From the NCBI RefSeq assembly GCF_039062465.1, contig NZ_JBCLNF010000021.1, forward strand, positions 1 through 6,263: a DNA stretch of 6,263 nucleotides, in the 5' to 3' direction. Shown piece by piece: positions 1-5,100 of this stretch; position 1 is the stretch's first letter; every line of letters starts with the position of its first letter. The notes under the pieces were generated by a model that was not told the DNA's origin, searched no databases, and saw only the letters and a list, made by a program, of their open reading frames with translations. The stretch is from Parolsenella sp958406235. GTDB taxonomy: Bacteria; Actinomycetota; Coriobacteriia; Coriobacteriales; Atopobiaceae. The translations under genes were made by a program, and so were the position numbers.

Positions 1-77
1 TTGCCGTCATATTCTCGTTCTCGGCAATTTCGGTGATTCTATCTGCCGTTTCCTGTTCGATTCGATATGTTCTCGAT
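1..77. repeat. Left copy of the 77-bp terminal direct repeat (circular overlap)
   Basis: Bases 1-77 are identical to 6187-6263. The gene for the RHH/coiled-coil protein stays in frame when the ends are joined across this repeat. It is therefore best read as one stretch of a circular plasmid written twice, giving a true length of 6186 bp. A genuine terminal redundancy of a linear molecule is the alternative but less likely, given the small plasmid gene set. Confidence 0.92.
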
Positions 78-88
78 ACCTTCGCCAC
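1..88 (-). CDS. 5' part of RHH/coiled-coil DNA-binding protein, continuing at 6186-5900
   Basis: This is the start of the 124-aa protein whose remainder lies at the right end of the window. The chosen start is GTG at 88-86, with a GGGAG ribosome site 6 nt upstream. It encodes MAKVSRTYRIEQETADRI and continues in frame across the circular junction. The first residues form the beta strand and first helix of a ribbon-helix-helix fold. Without this segment the domain lacks its DNA-contacting strand, so the internal ATG at 6196 is unlikely to be the real start. The gene begins 68 nt after the relaxase stop codon and is preceded by four direct octamer repeats that include its ribosome site. Confidence 0.8.
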   Translation of the reverse strand, partial: MAKVSRTYRIEQETADRITEIAENENMTA

Positions 89-130
89 GTATTTCTCCCG
101 TATTTCAAAACGTATTTCTCCCGTATTTCA
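85..130 (-). repeat. Four direct GAAATACG octamers upstream of the RHH/coiled-coil gene
   Basis: On the minus strand GAAATACG occurs at 129-122, 118-111, 106-99 and 95-88, giving start spacings of 11, 12 and 11 bp, about one helical turn each. The array can also be described as a 21-bp unit duplicated with a 23-bp period (87-107 and 110-130). It covers the ribosome site and touches the GTG start. A fifth copy lies inside the gene at 6146-6139. Evenly phased short direct repeats are typical targets of cooperative RHH regulators, so an autoregulatory operator or partition site is plausible. Simple slippage duplication is the alternative. Confidence 0.6.
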
Positions 131-156
131 CCATCTGAGTGGAACGTGGGCAAGAA

Positions 157-1380
157 TCAATCGCGCCCATGGTCGATTTTGGTGGTGGCAGCGCGGTCTG
201 GCTCTCCCGCCTTGCCTTCGAGTTCGTTCCTTGCGTCCCTCATTGACCGCGCCTCATTTGCCAGAGCTCCAATCTTGTCCGACGCGGACTTCATCGCGTC
301 GCCGACCGACTTGTTTGCGGCTCTGGTTGCCTTGCTCGCCTTATCCCGCTCGACTGCCGCCATGACTTCGCGCCTTGCAATCAGCGGGTTGTCGGCGAGC
401 CTGCGCAGAATGTCGATTGGCTTCTCAATCGGCAGCCAGTTCTTGAACTTGCCCGCAATCTCGGCGAGGTTCGGGAGCATCTCGTCGAGCTTCTTCTCGG
501 TTTCCTGAAGCCATTCGGTTAACAGGTTGAGCCTTTTCGTCTTCATCTCTATGGAGCGGTCGAGACGTGCGACCGTCCTCTCCTTGCTCTCGATATTTCG
601 GTCAAGCTCCGCGACGCGGCTGCGCTTCTGCTCGATTCTGTCCGTCAGGTCGTTGTAATTGCGCATCGCCTGCTGGTACTCCGGCACGTCGAGATGCTTG
701 CGGTCGCAGTCCATGAGCCTTCGCTCGATGCCGTGTGCCGCAGCGGCCTTTTCCAGCTCGCCGATCATCAGATTTTGCAAATCGGGAAGGCGCTTGAGGT
801 TCAGCGTTTTAAGCGCCTGCGTCATGGATACTTGCTTTTCAAGCCCGCGCTTGTTGCCATCGCCATATGGAATCCCGGCCATGTGGCCGTGCCACGTTCC
901 GTTCGGCTCGTCGAAGTGCAACACGATTTGGAACCAGTCGATAGCGCCCTCGGTCTTTTCTTCGATGCCGGAAACGGCTTCCTCGAAAATCTCCTTTGCC
1001 GTCTCGTAATCGAGTTCTTTGCGAAACGTGTCGCGGTCTCCAAGCTGGAGGACGTACTCGTAGCACGGCTTCGGGACGTTCGAGCGCCCCTTCTTGTGGC
1101 TATCGACTTTTGCGGAATCCGCTTTCCAAGCCCCTTCGATTTTCGCATGGTAGTCGGCGATGCACCGCTCGCCGTGCCCCTTCGACTTCTGCTTCGCGTT
1201 GTAGTCGCTCAGCGACTTTCCGAAAATGCGGTCGTAGGCTTTCCCGATAGGCTCGTCCTTAATCGTGAGATTGAGGCGGCTCAATCTCGGGTCGACGTTC
1301 GGGAGCTTCGCGCGATATGCCAAGTCCGTGTTGTGGCGGGCGTTGTGCTTGCCAGCCGATACCGACATCGAGAGCGCCAT
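157..1380 (-). CDS. mob: MobV/Pre-type relaxase (plasmid mobilization and recombination protein)
   Basis: The protein has 407 aa and probably nicks one strand at oriT, staying covalently bound during conjugative transfer driven by a helper system. The N-terminal relaxase domain carries a motif I-like KHNARHN (residues 11-17) followed by NVDPRLSRLN (28-37), as in Mob_Pre proteins. The metal-binding histidine motif reads HFDEPNGTWHGH (155-166), with H155, H164 and H166 as likely ligands. Usual family members read HxDExxPHxH, so the spacing here is about two residues longer. Residues about 240-305 form a long charged coiled coil, common in the C-terminal half of MobV proteins. The length is within the family range. 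The start ATG at 1380 has an AAGGTG ribosome site 7 nt upstream. A perfect 10-bp inverted repeat (1403-1430) sits just upstream of that site. The gene-free hairpin region further upstream is where MobV plasmids usually carry oriT. A weak possible -10 (TATACT on the minus strand at 1454-1449) could serve transcription. Confidence 0.88.
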   Translation of the reverse strand: MALSMSVSAGKHNARHNTDLAYRAKLPNVDPRLSRLNLTIKDEPIGKAYDRIFGKSLSDYNAKQKSKGHGERCIADYHAKIEGAWKADSAKVDSHKKGRSNVPKPCYEYVLQLGDRDTFRKELDYETAKEIFEEAVSGIEEKTEGAIDWFQIVLHFDEPNGTWHGHMAGIPYGDGNKRGLEKQVSMTQALKTLNLKRLPDLQNLMIGELEKAAAAHGIERRLMDCDRKHLDVPEYQQAMRNYNDLTDRIEQKRSRVAELDRNIESKERTVARLDRSIEMKTKRLNLLTEWLQETEKKLDEMLPNLAEIAGKFKNWLPIEKPIDILRRLADNPLIARREVMAAVERDKASKATRAANKSVGDAMKSASDKIGALANEARSMRDARNELEGKAGEPDRAATTKIDHGRD

Positions 1381-1402
1381 TGGGAATCACCTTCCGGGGT
1401 TC

Positions 1403-1430
1403 GCGTGGTCGGCGGCGGCACCGACCACGC
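1403..1430. repeat. Perfect 10-bp inverted repeat upstream of the relaxase ribosome site
   Basis: GCGTGGTCGG (1403-1412) pairs with CCGACCACGC (1421-1430) across an 8-nt loop. It lies 23 bp upstream of the relaxase ATG, just before the ribosome site at 1396-1389. In the relaxase mRNA it would form a stable leader hairpin. It could act as an operator, an attenuating structure or part of the transfer origin. No T run follows it on the minus strand, so it is not a standard terminator. Confidence 0.65.
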
Positions 1431-1462
1431 TGGTTCCTTTTTTCGCCCAGTATATCGGCTTT

Positions 1463-1528
1463 GCTACTTTCCCGAAAGTAGCGCAATTGGAGAAGTGGGT
1501 ATCACGTGAGCGTAATACCCACTTCTCC
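1463..1528. other. oriT: Candidate oriT: two adjacent perfect inverted repeats
   Basis: Two perfect palindromes lie side by side upstream of the relaxase gene. The first is GCTACTTTC (1463-1471) with GAAAGTAGC (1474-1482) and a 2-nt centre. After 6 nt comes GGAGAAGTGGGTAT (1489-1502) with ATACCCACTTCTCC (1515-1528) and a 12-nt loop. Relaxase origins typically consist of an inverted repeat next to, or containing, the nick site, and MobV origins lie upstream of mob. Location and structure support oriT. I cannot place the nick, because no known MobV nick sequence is recognised here. Confidence 0.55.
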
Positions 1529-1539
1529 TGCGCCCTGCG

Positions 1540-1703
1540 GGGCACTCCGCAGCCATTCGGCTGCTGCGCGGGCTTCGCCCTTGCCGACTCCGCCACCGCG
1601 GGGTGGCTCCGCGCCCGCCTGTCGGCTCGGCTTGGCGGCACGCGGCGGCGCGTGCGTGGCGGGCAAAGGAAGGGTCGATGGGCACAGCTGCCCATCGACC
1701 CTT
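1540..1703. repeat. Dense cluster of small hairpins ending in a perfect 15-bp stem
   Basis: This gene-free GC-rich stretch holds successive inverted repeats: GCAGCC/GGCTGC around attc (about 1549-1564), GGGC/GCCC (about 1570-1580), GCCACC/GGTGGC (1592-1607) and GCACGCG/CGCGTGC (1638-1655). The last is a perfect 15-bp stem (1670-1684 with 1689-1703, 4-nt loop cagc). No credible reading frame covers it; the short frames seen there overlap each other on both strands and do not show consistent coding bias. Such density suits a region used as single-stranded DNA, for example a transfer origin flank or a single-strand origin. Confidence 0.6.
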
Positions 1704-1911
1704 GCCCCAGTCTGCTTTCGCGCTCGCCCGCCGCGTCAATTCCGCACTCGGTGAACGAGTCGGCTCAGATCCGCTTCGCGGAGCACGCCGCCCCGTGGTC
1801 ACCGATTGCTGCATTGACCCGCCTACCCGCACGTGTGGAGCGGGAAGTCGCCGTCCTAGAAAACATCCAGCGTGTAGCTCGCCATCGTATCGGCGTTTCC
1901 CTTCCCAATTC
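1704..1911. other. Intergenic sequence, nothing recognised
   Basis: Between the 15-bp hairpin and the stop codon of the small gene at 1912 I see no gene, RNA gene, clear terminator or repeat. The transcript of the upstream Rep unit must end here or read on toward the relaxase, but no GC stem followed by a T run is visible on the minus strand. Confidence 0.5.
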
Positions 1912-2238
1912 CTAGTCGAAAACGCGTTCCGGGCTGATATCCCGGATTATCTGTAGGTAGTCTTCGCCCTCCGGTTCATTCATGTCCTCATAGGTACGCC
2001 AAGACTTAATGTTCTGCATGACCCAAGGCTGTTTAGAAAGGGCGACGCAAACAGGGCACTGCGCTCCGAACTGCACCTCGCGGTTCTTTGCCTGCCAAGT
2101 GCCAAGGCCTATGCGGACGTTACCCATTTGCTCCGCGTATTCTCCCACGCAGTCGTAGAGGTCATCTACGTTGTAGCCATTCCTTTTTGCCTTCTCCTCA
2201 TCGAACTCGATGGTGAAGCGCCAAGGTTCCATTGCCAT
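1912..2238 (-). CDS. Small acidic protein of unknown function, coupled to Rep
   Basis: The product has 108 aa and I do not recognise it. It opens with a strand-like WRFTIEFDEEKAKRNGYNV, which reads like a small alpha/beta domain. A CPVC motif (residues 61-64) could bind a metal if the protein dimerises, and the C-terminal part is acidic (EDMNEPEGEDYLQ). No signal peptide or membrane segment is visible. The start ATG at 2238 was chosen because AAGGTG lies 6 nt upstream. The GTG at 2247 is possible but would put that site inside the coding sequence. The Rep stop codon (2242-2240) ends one base before this ATG, so the gene is almost certainly co-transcribed and translationally coupled with Rep. 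That position suggests a replication accessory or copy-control role, which is inference from context only. Confidence 0.72.
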   Translation of the reverse strand: MAMEPWRFTIEFDEEKAKRNGYNVDDLYDCVGEYAEQMGNVRIGLGTWQAKNREVQFGAQCPVCVALSKQPWVMQNIKSWRTYEDMNEPEGEDYLQIIRDISPERVFD

Positions 2239-2239
2239 A

Positions 2240-3724
2240 TCACTCACCTTCCTTGGATTCCGGCTCCGTCATATCGACGTGAACGTGCCCGTTTTCGTAC
2301 CATGCGCCGTCCGGCAGGCCGTCGGTATCGCACTTCCAGCCCCTTAGCCACTTGATGACGGTAGACCTCGACACGCCAAGCGCCTTGGATATGCCCGAAT
2401 GGCTGGCACCGGGATGCTCGCGGGCATAGGAGCGAATCAACTCACACTTTTCACCGCTTCCCTTTGGCCGACCGCTGTTTTCATACTCGTTCTCGCCGAG
2501 AACGTCGCGACGCATCTTGCGCAGCCCGTTTAGATATTCCATGTGCTGTGGCTGCTTCCTGTAGTTCCGCTTGTTCTTCGGGATGGCCATACCCGATATC
2601 CTCTCCAAGTCCTTAATCGGGAACTTCTTGTATCGCAAGTCGAGGCATTCGAGCGCGTTCTCGACCTCGTGGTCGTTGCCGAACGGATGCTCGGGGTCTA
2701 TGGAATCGAGGAACGGCACGAGTGACTCCATGTCGGCTTTGACGCGGTCGCGGTCGGTGATGCCGCACTTCACGGCGTATATCGCCAGAGCCATCAGGCA
2801 GAAGTACCTGTGACTGTATGACGCGCCACCGCGTATCTTGCGCAGCCACCAGTTGTACAGGTCTTCCTTGGCATCCCACGAGCCGTCGGCACGATCGCCG
2901 TTGACGATGACCTTCTCGTACCAATCGGGGAACTTCTCCTTGGCCTGTTCGAGCGTGTACCTCGTCTCCCTCCACTTCTTGGACAGGTCGACTTGTTGGT
3001 CTGCGGGGAGGACTTCGTTCAGCTCTTCGAGCGAGAAGGGGTGCGTGTTGACCCTGAACGCCATCACCGTGCCGCCGTCCTTGGTCTTGCCGCCGATGAT
3101 TCGGAACCCTTGGTTGATGCCCTGATGCTGCGGGTTCTCCCACTCCCTCGATGTGTACTTGTTCCACATCCTGTCGGTCAGGCGGTACTTCATGTCCTTC
3201 AGCAGGCTCTTGGTGTTCGGGTAGAGGTCGGCAGGCTCCTCGAGGACGTAGTACAGGTGGACGTTGTGGCCGCTCAGGATGATGTAGTTCGGCTCTGGGT
3301 AGAGGGGGTAGTCGCTCCGGCAGTTGTACAGGAACGCCGTGAGCGTGCCGTCATCCTGCCCGTCGAGGTCGAAAATCAGGGCGCACATCTTGCTCTGCGC
3401 GTCGGCGGTGTTCGCCCTGCCCCAGTAGGTAAGCCCATTCGTTATCGCCCAGTTCGCATCGCTGAACTCGGCAAGAGTGTCCTCGAACGTGTCCTCGAAC
3501 AGGATGCGGCGGCGAACCCTGTCCCCTTTGAGCTTCCCGTCCTCGTCGTAATGACCGCCGAACGAGCCGACGATGATGGGGTTCGCCTTGTGCTCACCGC
3601 TCGGCTCCCCCTCGGTCTGGATGAACCCGTACCCGAGCTGAAAGATATCGGAGTAGACATCCATGGCCGAGACCTCGGAAGCCCCGTATTCAAGAAGAAC
3701 GGACTCAAGAGACAATCCACTCAC
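2240..3724 (-). CDS. rep: Primase-like (AEP superfamily) plasmid replication initiator with C-terminal helix-turn-helix
   Basis: This is the probable plasmid replication initiator, 494 aa from the GTG start. Numbering here counts the TTG at 3727 as residue 1. Hydrophobic IFDLDG (118-123) matches the first acidic motif of archaeo-eukaryotic-type primases (D120, D122). SGHNVHLYYVLEEP (152-165) matches the second motif, with H157 as the likely histidine. FRIIGGKTKDGG (208-219) resembles the R-x-x-G-x-x-x-K stretch that follows in Rep/PrimPol proteins. I cannot point to the third catalytic acid. Residues about 426-463 form a helix-turn-helix (ISKALGVSRSTVIKWLRGW), suitable for origin binding. The start is uncertain. 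GTG at 3724 has GGGAGG 5 nt upstream. ATG at 3664 has GAGG 8 nt upstream and is supported by stronger third-position GC after it. The 75-bp direct repeats abut the start, so replication or expression control probably lies immediately upstream. Confidence 0.82.
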   Translation of the reverse strand: MSGLSLESVLLEYGASEVSAMDVYSDIFQLGYGFIQTEGEPSGEHKANPIIVGSFGGHYDEDGKLKGDRVRRRILFEDTFEDTLAEFSDANWAITNGLTYWGRANTADAQSKMCALIFDLDGQDDGTLTAFLYNCRSDYPLYPEPNYIILSGHNVHLYYVLEEPADLYPNTKSLLKDMKYRLTDRMWNKYTSREWENPQHQGINQGFRIIGGKTKDGGTVMAFRVNTHPFSLEELNEVLPADQQVDLSKKWRETRYTLEQAKEKFPDWYEKVIVNGDRADGSWDAKEDLYNWWLRKIRGGASYSHRYFCLMALAIYAVKCGITDRDRVKADMESLVPFLDSIDPEHPFGNDHEVENALECLDLRYKKFPIKDLERISGMAIPKNKRNYRKQPQHMEYLNGLRKMRRDVLGENEYENSGRPKGSGEKCELIRSYAREHPGASHSGISKALGVSRSTVIKWLRGWKCDTDGLPDGAWYENGHVHVDMTEPESKEGE

Positions 3725-3725
3725 C

Positions 3726-3886
3726 AACCCCTCCCGGAAGCCCTCATAGGCACGTTATTTTATCAATGATTTTATTGTACACCTAGAGCCAGAAGAAAAG
3801 GCTCCCTCTGGAACCCCTCCCGGAAGCCCTCATAGGCACGTTATTTTATCAATGATTTTATTGTACACCTAGAGCCAGAAGAAAAG
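3726..3886. repeat. Two 75-bp tandem direct repeats at the Rep 5' end (candidate origin or copy-control leader)
   Basis: Bases 3726-3800 recur exactly at 3812-3886, giving an 86-bp period with an 11-bp spacer. Each copy combines a GC-rich part carrying the Rep ribosome site (CTCCC on the plus strand) with an AT-rich core, TTATTTTATCAATGATTTTA. A degraded third start, sharing aagccctccc, follows at about 3909-3925. If Rep is transcribed from about 3945, both copies lie in its mRNA leader and only the first is next to the start codon. Possible roles are Rep-binding repeats of the origin, a leader that controls copy number, or a recent duplication without function. Confidence 0.75.
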
Positions 3887-3946
3887 CCCCCTCGCGGAGA
3901 CCCATCCGAAAGCCCTCCCCTCCCGGAACTGAGGGCGTACAGTCCG

Positions 3947-3975
3947 CCTATATTATCACTGCTTTTTTGGTACAA
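3947..3975 (-). promoter_or_regulatory. Candidate Rep promoter
   Basis: On the minus strand TTGTAC (3975-3970) and TATAGG (3952-3947) are separated by 17 bp. The match is partial, and an overlapping TGATAATAT offers an alternative -10. Transcription would start near 3940 and give a leader of about 215 nt spanning both 75-bp repeats. The -35 falls inside the palindrome 3959-3991. Confidence 0.35.
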
Positions 3976-3991
3976 ACGACCAAAAAAGCAG
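3959..3991. repeat. Perfect 13-bp palindrome overlapping the candidate Rep -35
   Basis: CTGCTTTTTTGGT (3959-3971) pairs with ACCAAAAAAGCAG (3979-3991) around the 7-nt centre acaaacg. It shares GCAG (3988-3991) with the next stem, so in RNA or single-stranded DNA the two hairpins exclude one another. Its place over the candidate Rep promoter suggests an operator, possibly for the adjacent RHH protein. Confidence 0.65.
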
Positions 3992-4020
3992 GGGGTCGGC
4001 GCCATCTCACGACCCCCTGC
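3982..4020 (-). terminator. Intrinsic terminator after the orphan RHH gene
   Basis: On the minus strand GCAGGGGGTCG (4020-4010) and CGACCCCCTGC (3998-3988) form a perfect 11-bp stem with an 11-nt loop, followed at once by TTTTTT (3987-3982). It begins 8 nt after the RHH stop codon and would isolate that unit from Rep. Confidence 0.85.
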
Positions 4021-4028
4021 CGACCGGC

Positions 4029-4295
4029 CTAGGCTATGGCCATAATCTCGTTGTCGCACGCCCTGCGGATGAACGCCGAGCGCGTCAGGCCGAGCCGCTT
4101 GGCAGCGTTGTCGATGGCCGTCAGCTCGGTCTCGGAGAACTTGAGCGAGGTGGTCCTCATGGCCGCCTTCGGCCTGCCGTCGATGGGCTTGCCGAACTCC
4201 CAGCCGGAGAAATCACCGGATTCGTACTTCTCGCAATCGGACTCGACCTGCTCGACGGTCGTGCCGAACATCTTGCAAAGCTCGCTGTCTTTCAT
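4029..4295 (-). CDS. Orphan RHH antitoxin-like DNA-binding protein
   Basis: This 88-aa protein is related to the antitoxin at 4493-4771. Both share an N-terminal region ending in Y-E-x-G-[DE]-F, a GRP motif (residues 40-42 here), a basic strand (MRTTSLKFS, 46-54), and two helices of a CopG-type RHH fold containing [SA]AxxR (SAFIRR, 73-78). Both end with an [IN]-x-[IL]-[ML]-A tail. ATG at 4295 has a textbook AGGAGG site 7 nt upstream. No toxin gene accompanies it. Its start overlaps the end of a frameshifted mini-gene by ATGA, the same overlap seen between the toxin and antitoxin. It is followed by a strong terminator and then the candidate Rep promoter. Likely roles are repressor of its own unit or of Rep (a CopG-like copy regulator), or an antitoxin that protects against a foreign toxin. 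Which of these applies is inference. Confidence 0.78.
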   Translation of the reverse strand: MKDSELCKMFGTTVEQVESDCEKYESGDFSGWEFGKPIDGRPKAAMRTTSLKFSETELTAIDNAAKRLGLTRSAFIRRACDNEIMAIA

Positions 4296-4401
4296 GACTT
4301 CCTCCTCCCGAAGCCGAGTTCCCTCTTGATTCGTTCCTGCGGCGGGGTCTGCGCGTGCTTGGTTTCGCCGCGTCGCCTATAAGGTCGTTGATGTTGTCCA
4401 T
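4292..4401 (-). pseudogene. Frameshifted mini-gene upstream of the orphan RHH gene
   Basis: ATG at 4401 opens MDNINDLIGDAAK with G/C-rich third positions. That codon bias then fades in this frame, which runs on to 4213 inside the RHH gene. In the -1 frame, bias resumes with TKHAQTPPQERIKRELGFG and ends at TGA 4294-4292, which overlaps the RHH ATG as ATGA. Joining the two parts near 4365 would give a protein of about 36 aa coupled to the RHH gene. The causes could be a sequencing indel, a true disabling mutation or programmed -1 slippage near GCGAAAC. A ribosome site AAGGAG lies 11 nt before the ATG and could pair with upstream TCCTT. No family is recognised. Confidence 0.5.
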
Positions 4402-4445
4402 GGTGTATACTGCTCCTTGCAGAAAGGACTGGTTTAACCGTCTGC

Positions 4446-4480
4446 AAAGCCCCCGCCGCTGGCCAAAGCTCGGGGGCTTT
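4446..4480. terminator. GC-rich hairpin after the antitoxin gene
   Basis: AAAGCCCCCG (4446-4455) pairs with CGGGGGCTTT (4471-4480) across 15 nt. In the minus direction, following the antitoxin stop, only TTT trails the stem, so termination may be leaky. On the plus strand the stem is followed by TTTTCTTTT, a better terminator signal, although no plus-strand gene precedes it. Leakage would let the toxin-antitoxin transcript reach the second RHH gene. Confidence 0.65.
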
Positions 4481-4492
4481 TCTTTTGCCGCT

Positions 4493-4771
4493 CTACGATG
4501 CCGCCAGAATGTCGTTTGCAAGGACGCTGCGAACGTAGGCGCTCATGGTTGTACCGCGCTCCTCGGCCTTCCTCGTCAAGGTGGCCTTCATGCCGACGGG
4601 AATCTTCACCGTTACGGTCGTGGTCTTTTCGGCCGACAGAGGGGGACGACCCATGACAACCTCGCCGACGGTGCGCTCGCCCTCGGGGAACTCTCCGCGC
4701 TCGTATGCGTCGCACCAGCTGCCAATCATCGCTTCCGTGATTTCCTGACCGTTTGCCGCTATGTAGCTCAT
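4493..4771 (-). CDS. RHH antitoxin of a type II toxin-antitoxin pair
   Basis: This 92-aa protein probably binds and neutralises the toxin encoded just upstream and represses their shared promoter. Residues 1-45 form an acidic region (ITEAMIGSWCDAYERGEFPEGERT), followed by GRPPL (41-45) as a linker. Residues about 50-85 are a CopG-like RHH domain: strand TTTVTVKIP, helix GMKATLTRKAEERG, helix TMSAYVRSVLANDIL. The order of the toxin-binding and DNA-binding parts is inferred from the family. The start ATG at 4771 overlaps the toxin TGA as ATGA and has AAAGGAG upstream, so the 49 further residues possible from an upstream ATG are rejected. The order toxin then antitoxin on one mRNA is as in brnT-brnA and hicA-hicB. 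A GC-rich hairpin follows. Confidence 0.8.
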   Translation of the reverse strand: MSYIAANGQEITEAMIGSWCDAYERGEFPEGERTVGEVVMGRPPLSAEKTTTVTVKIPVGMKATLTRKAEERGTTMSAYVRSVLANDILAAS

Positions 4772-5034
4772 CGCGTTCTCCTTTCCGTCTGGGCGATTTC
4801 CTTCGCGAACTTGGGCTGCACCGGAGACATGGCGTGGATGATGAGCCATCCGAAAATCGTCTCGACCGCTATCAGCTCGACCGACCTGCCGTCCGGGAGC
4901 CAGCCGACGCAGAGCCAACGTGGCGGCTCGTCATCGCTGGCACGCTGGATGCTCTTTACCACGTTTCCCCATGCGGACAGCACTTCGTCGCGCGTCAGGT
5001 GCTTCAGCGCGTTCGGGTGTATCTCCGGTGCCAT
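4768..5034 (-). CDS. BrnT-like (RelE-fold) toxin
   Basis: This 88-aa protein is probably a ribosome-dependent or free RNase that slows growth when unopposed. Visible features are an N-terminal HPNALKHLTRDEVLSAW (residues 6-22), a strand-rich middle with WLCVGWLPDGRSVELIAVE (40-58), and WLIIHAMSPVQPKF (63-76) near the C-terminus. The N-terminal [AL]KH with the late HAM-x-x-x-x-KF block resembles actinobacterial BrnT/RelE-like proteins found beside RHH antitoxins. The recognition is from memory of the family pattern, not from a search. ATG at 5034 was chosen for AAGGA 5 nt upstream. The longer frame from ATG 5088 begins inside the promoter -35 and is rejected. The stop TGA overlaps the antitoxin ATG. 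A near-consensus promoter with possible operator repeats lies just upstream. Confidence 0.72.
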   Translation of the reverse strand: MAPEIHPNALKHLTRDEVLSAWGNVVKSIQRASDDEPPRWLCVGWLPDGRSVELIAVETIFGWLIIHAMSPVQPKFAKEIAQTERRTR

Positions 5035-5050
5035 TCTTTTCCTTTCTCGG

Positions 5051-5088
5051 TACGACGAAAGTATACGAAATATCAGTCGTATGGTCAA
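5051..5088 (-). promoter_or_regulatory. Toxin-antitoxin promoter with operator-like repeats
   Basis: On the minus strand TTGACC (5088-5083) and TATACT (5065-5060), each 5 of 6 to the sigma-70 consensus, are exactly 17 bp apart and read into the toxin gene. On the plus strand TACGA occurs at 5051 and 5064 and its complement TCGTA at 5077, a regular 13-bp step that straddles the -10. This includes the inverted pair TACGAC/GTCGTA (5051-5056 and 5076-5081). The arrangement suits repression by the RHH antitoxin, alone or with toxin. Confidence 0.75.
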
Positions 5089-5100
5089 ATCTGGGCTTTC

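Noticed and set aside
694..1509. Long plus-strand open frame opposite the relaxase
   Set aside because: It is the antisense shadow of a GC-rich gene that has clear relaxase motifs; no ribosome site or family features.
1387..1956. Overlapping short frames on both strands in 1387-1956
   Set aside because: They come from GC-rich hairpin DNA, contradict one another, and lack ribosome sites or family features.
2993..3769. Plus-strand open frame of 258 codons opposite Rep
   Set aside because: Antisense shadow with Val/Arg/Leu-rich low-complexity translation, opposite recognised primase motifs.
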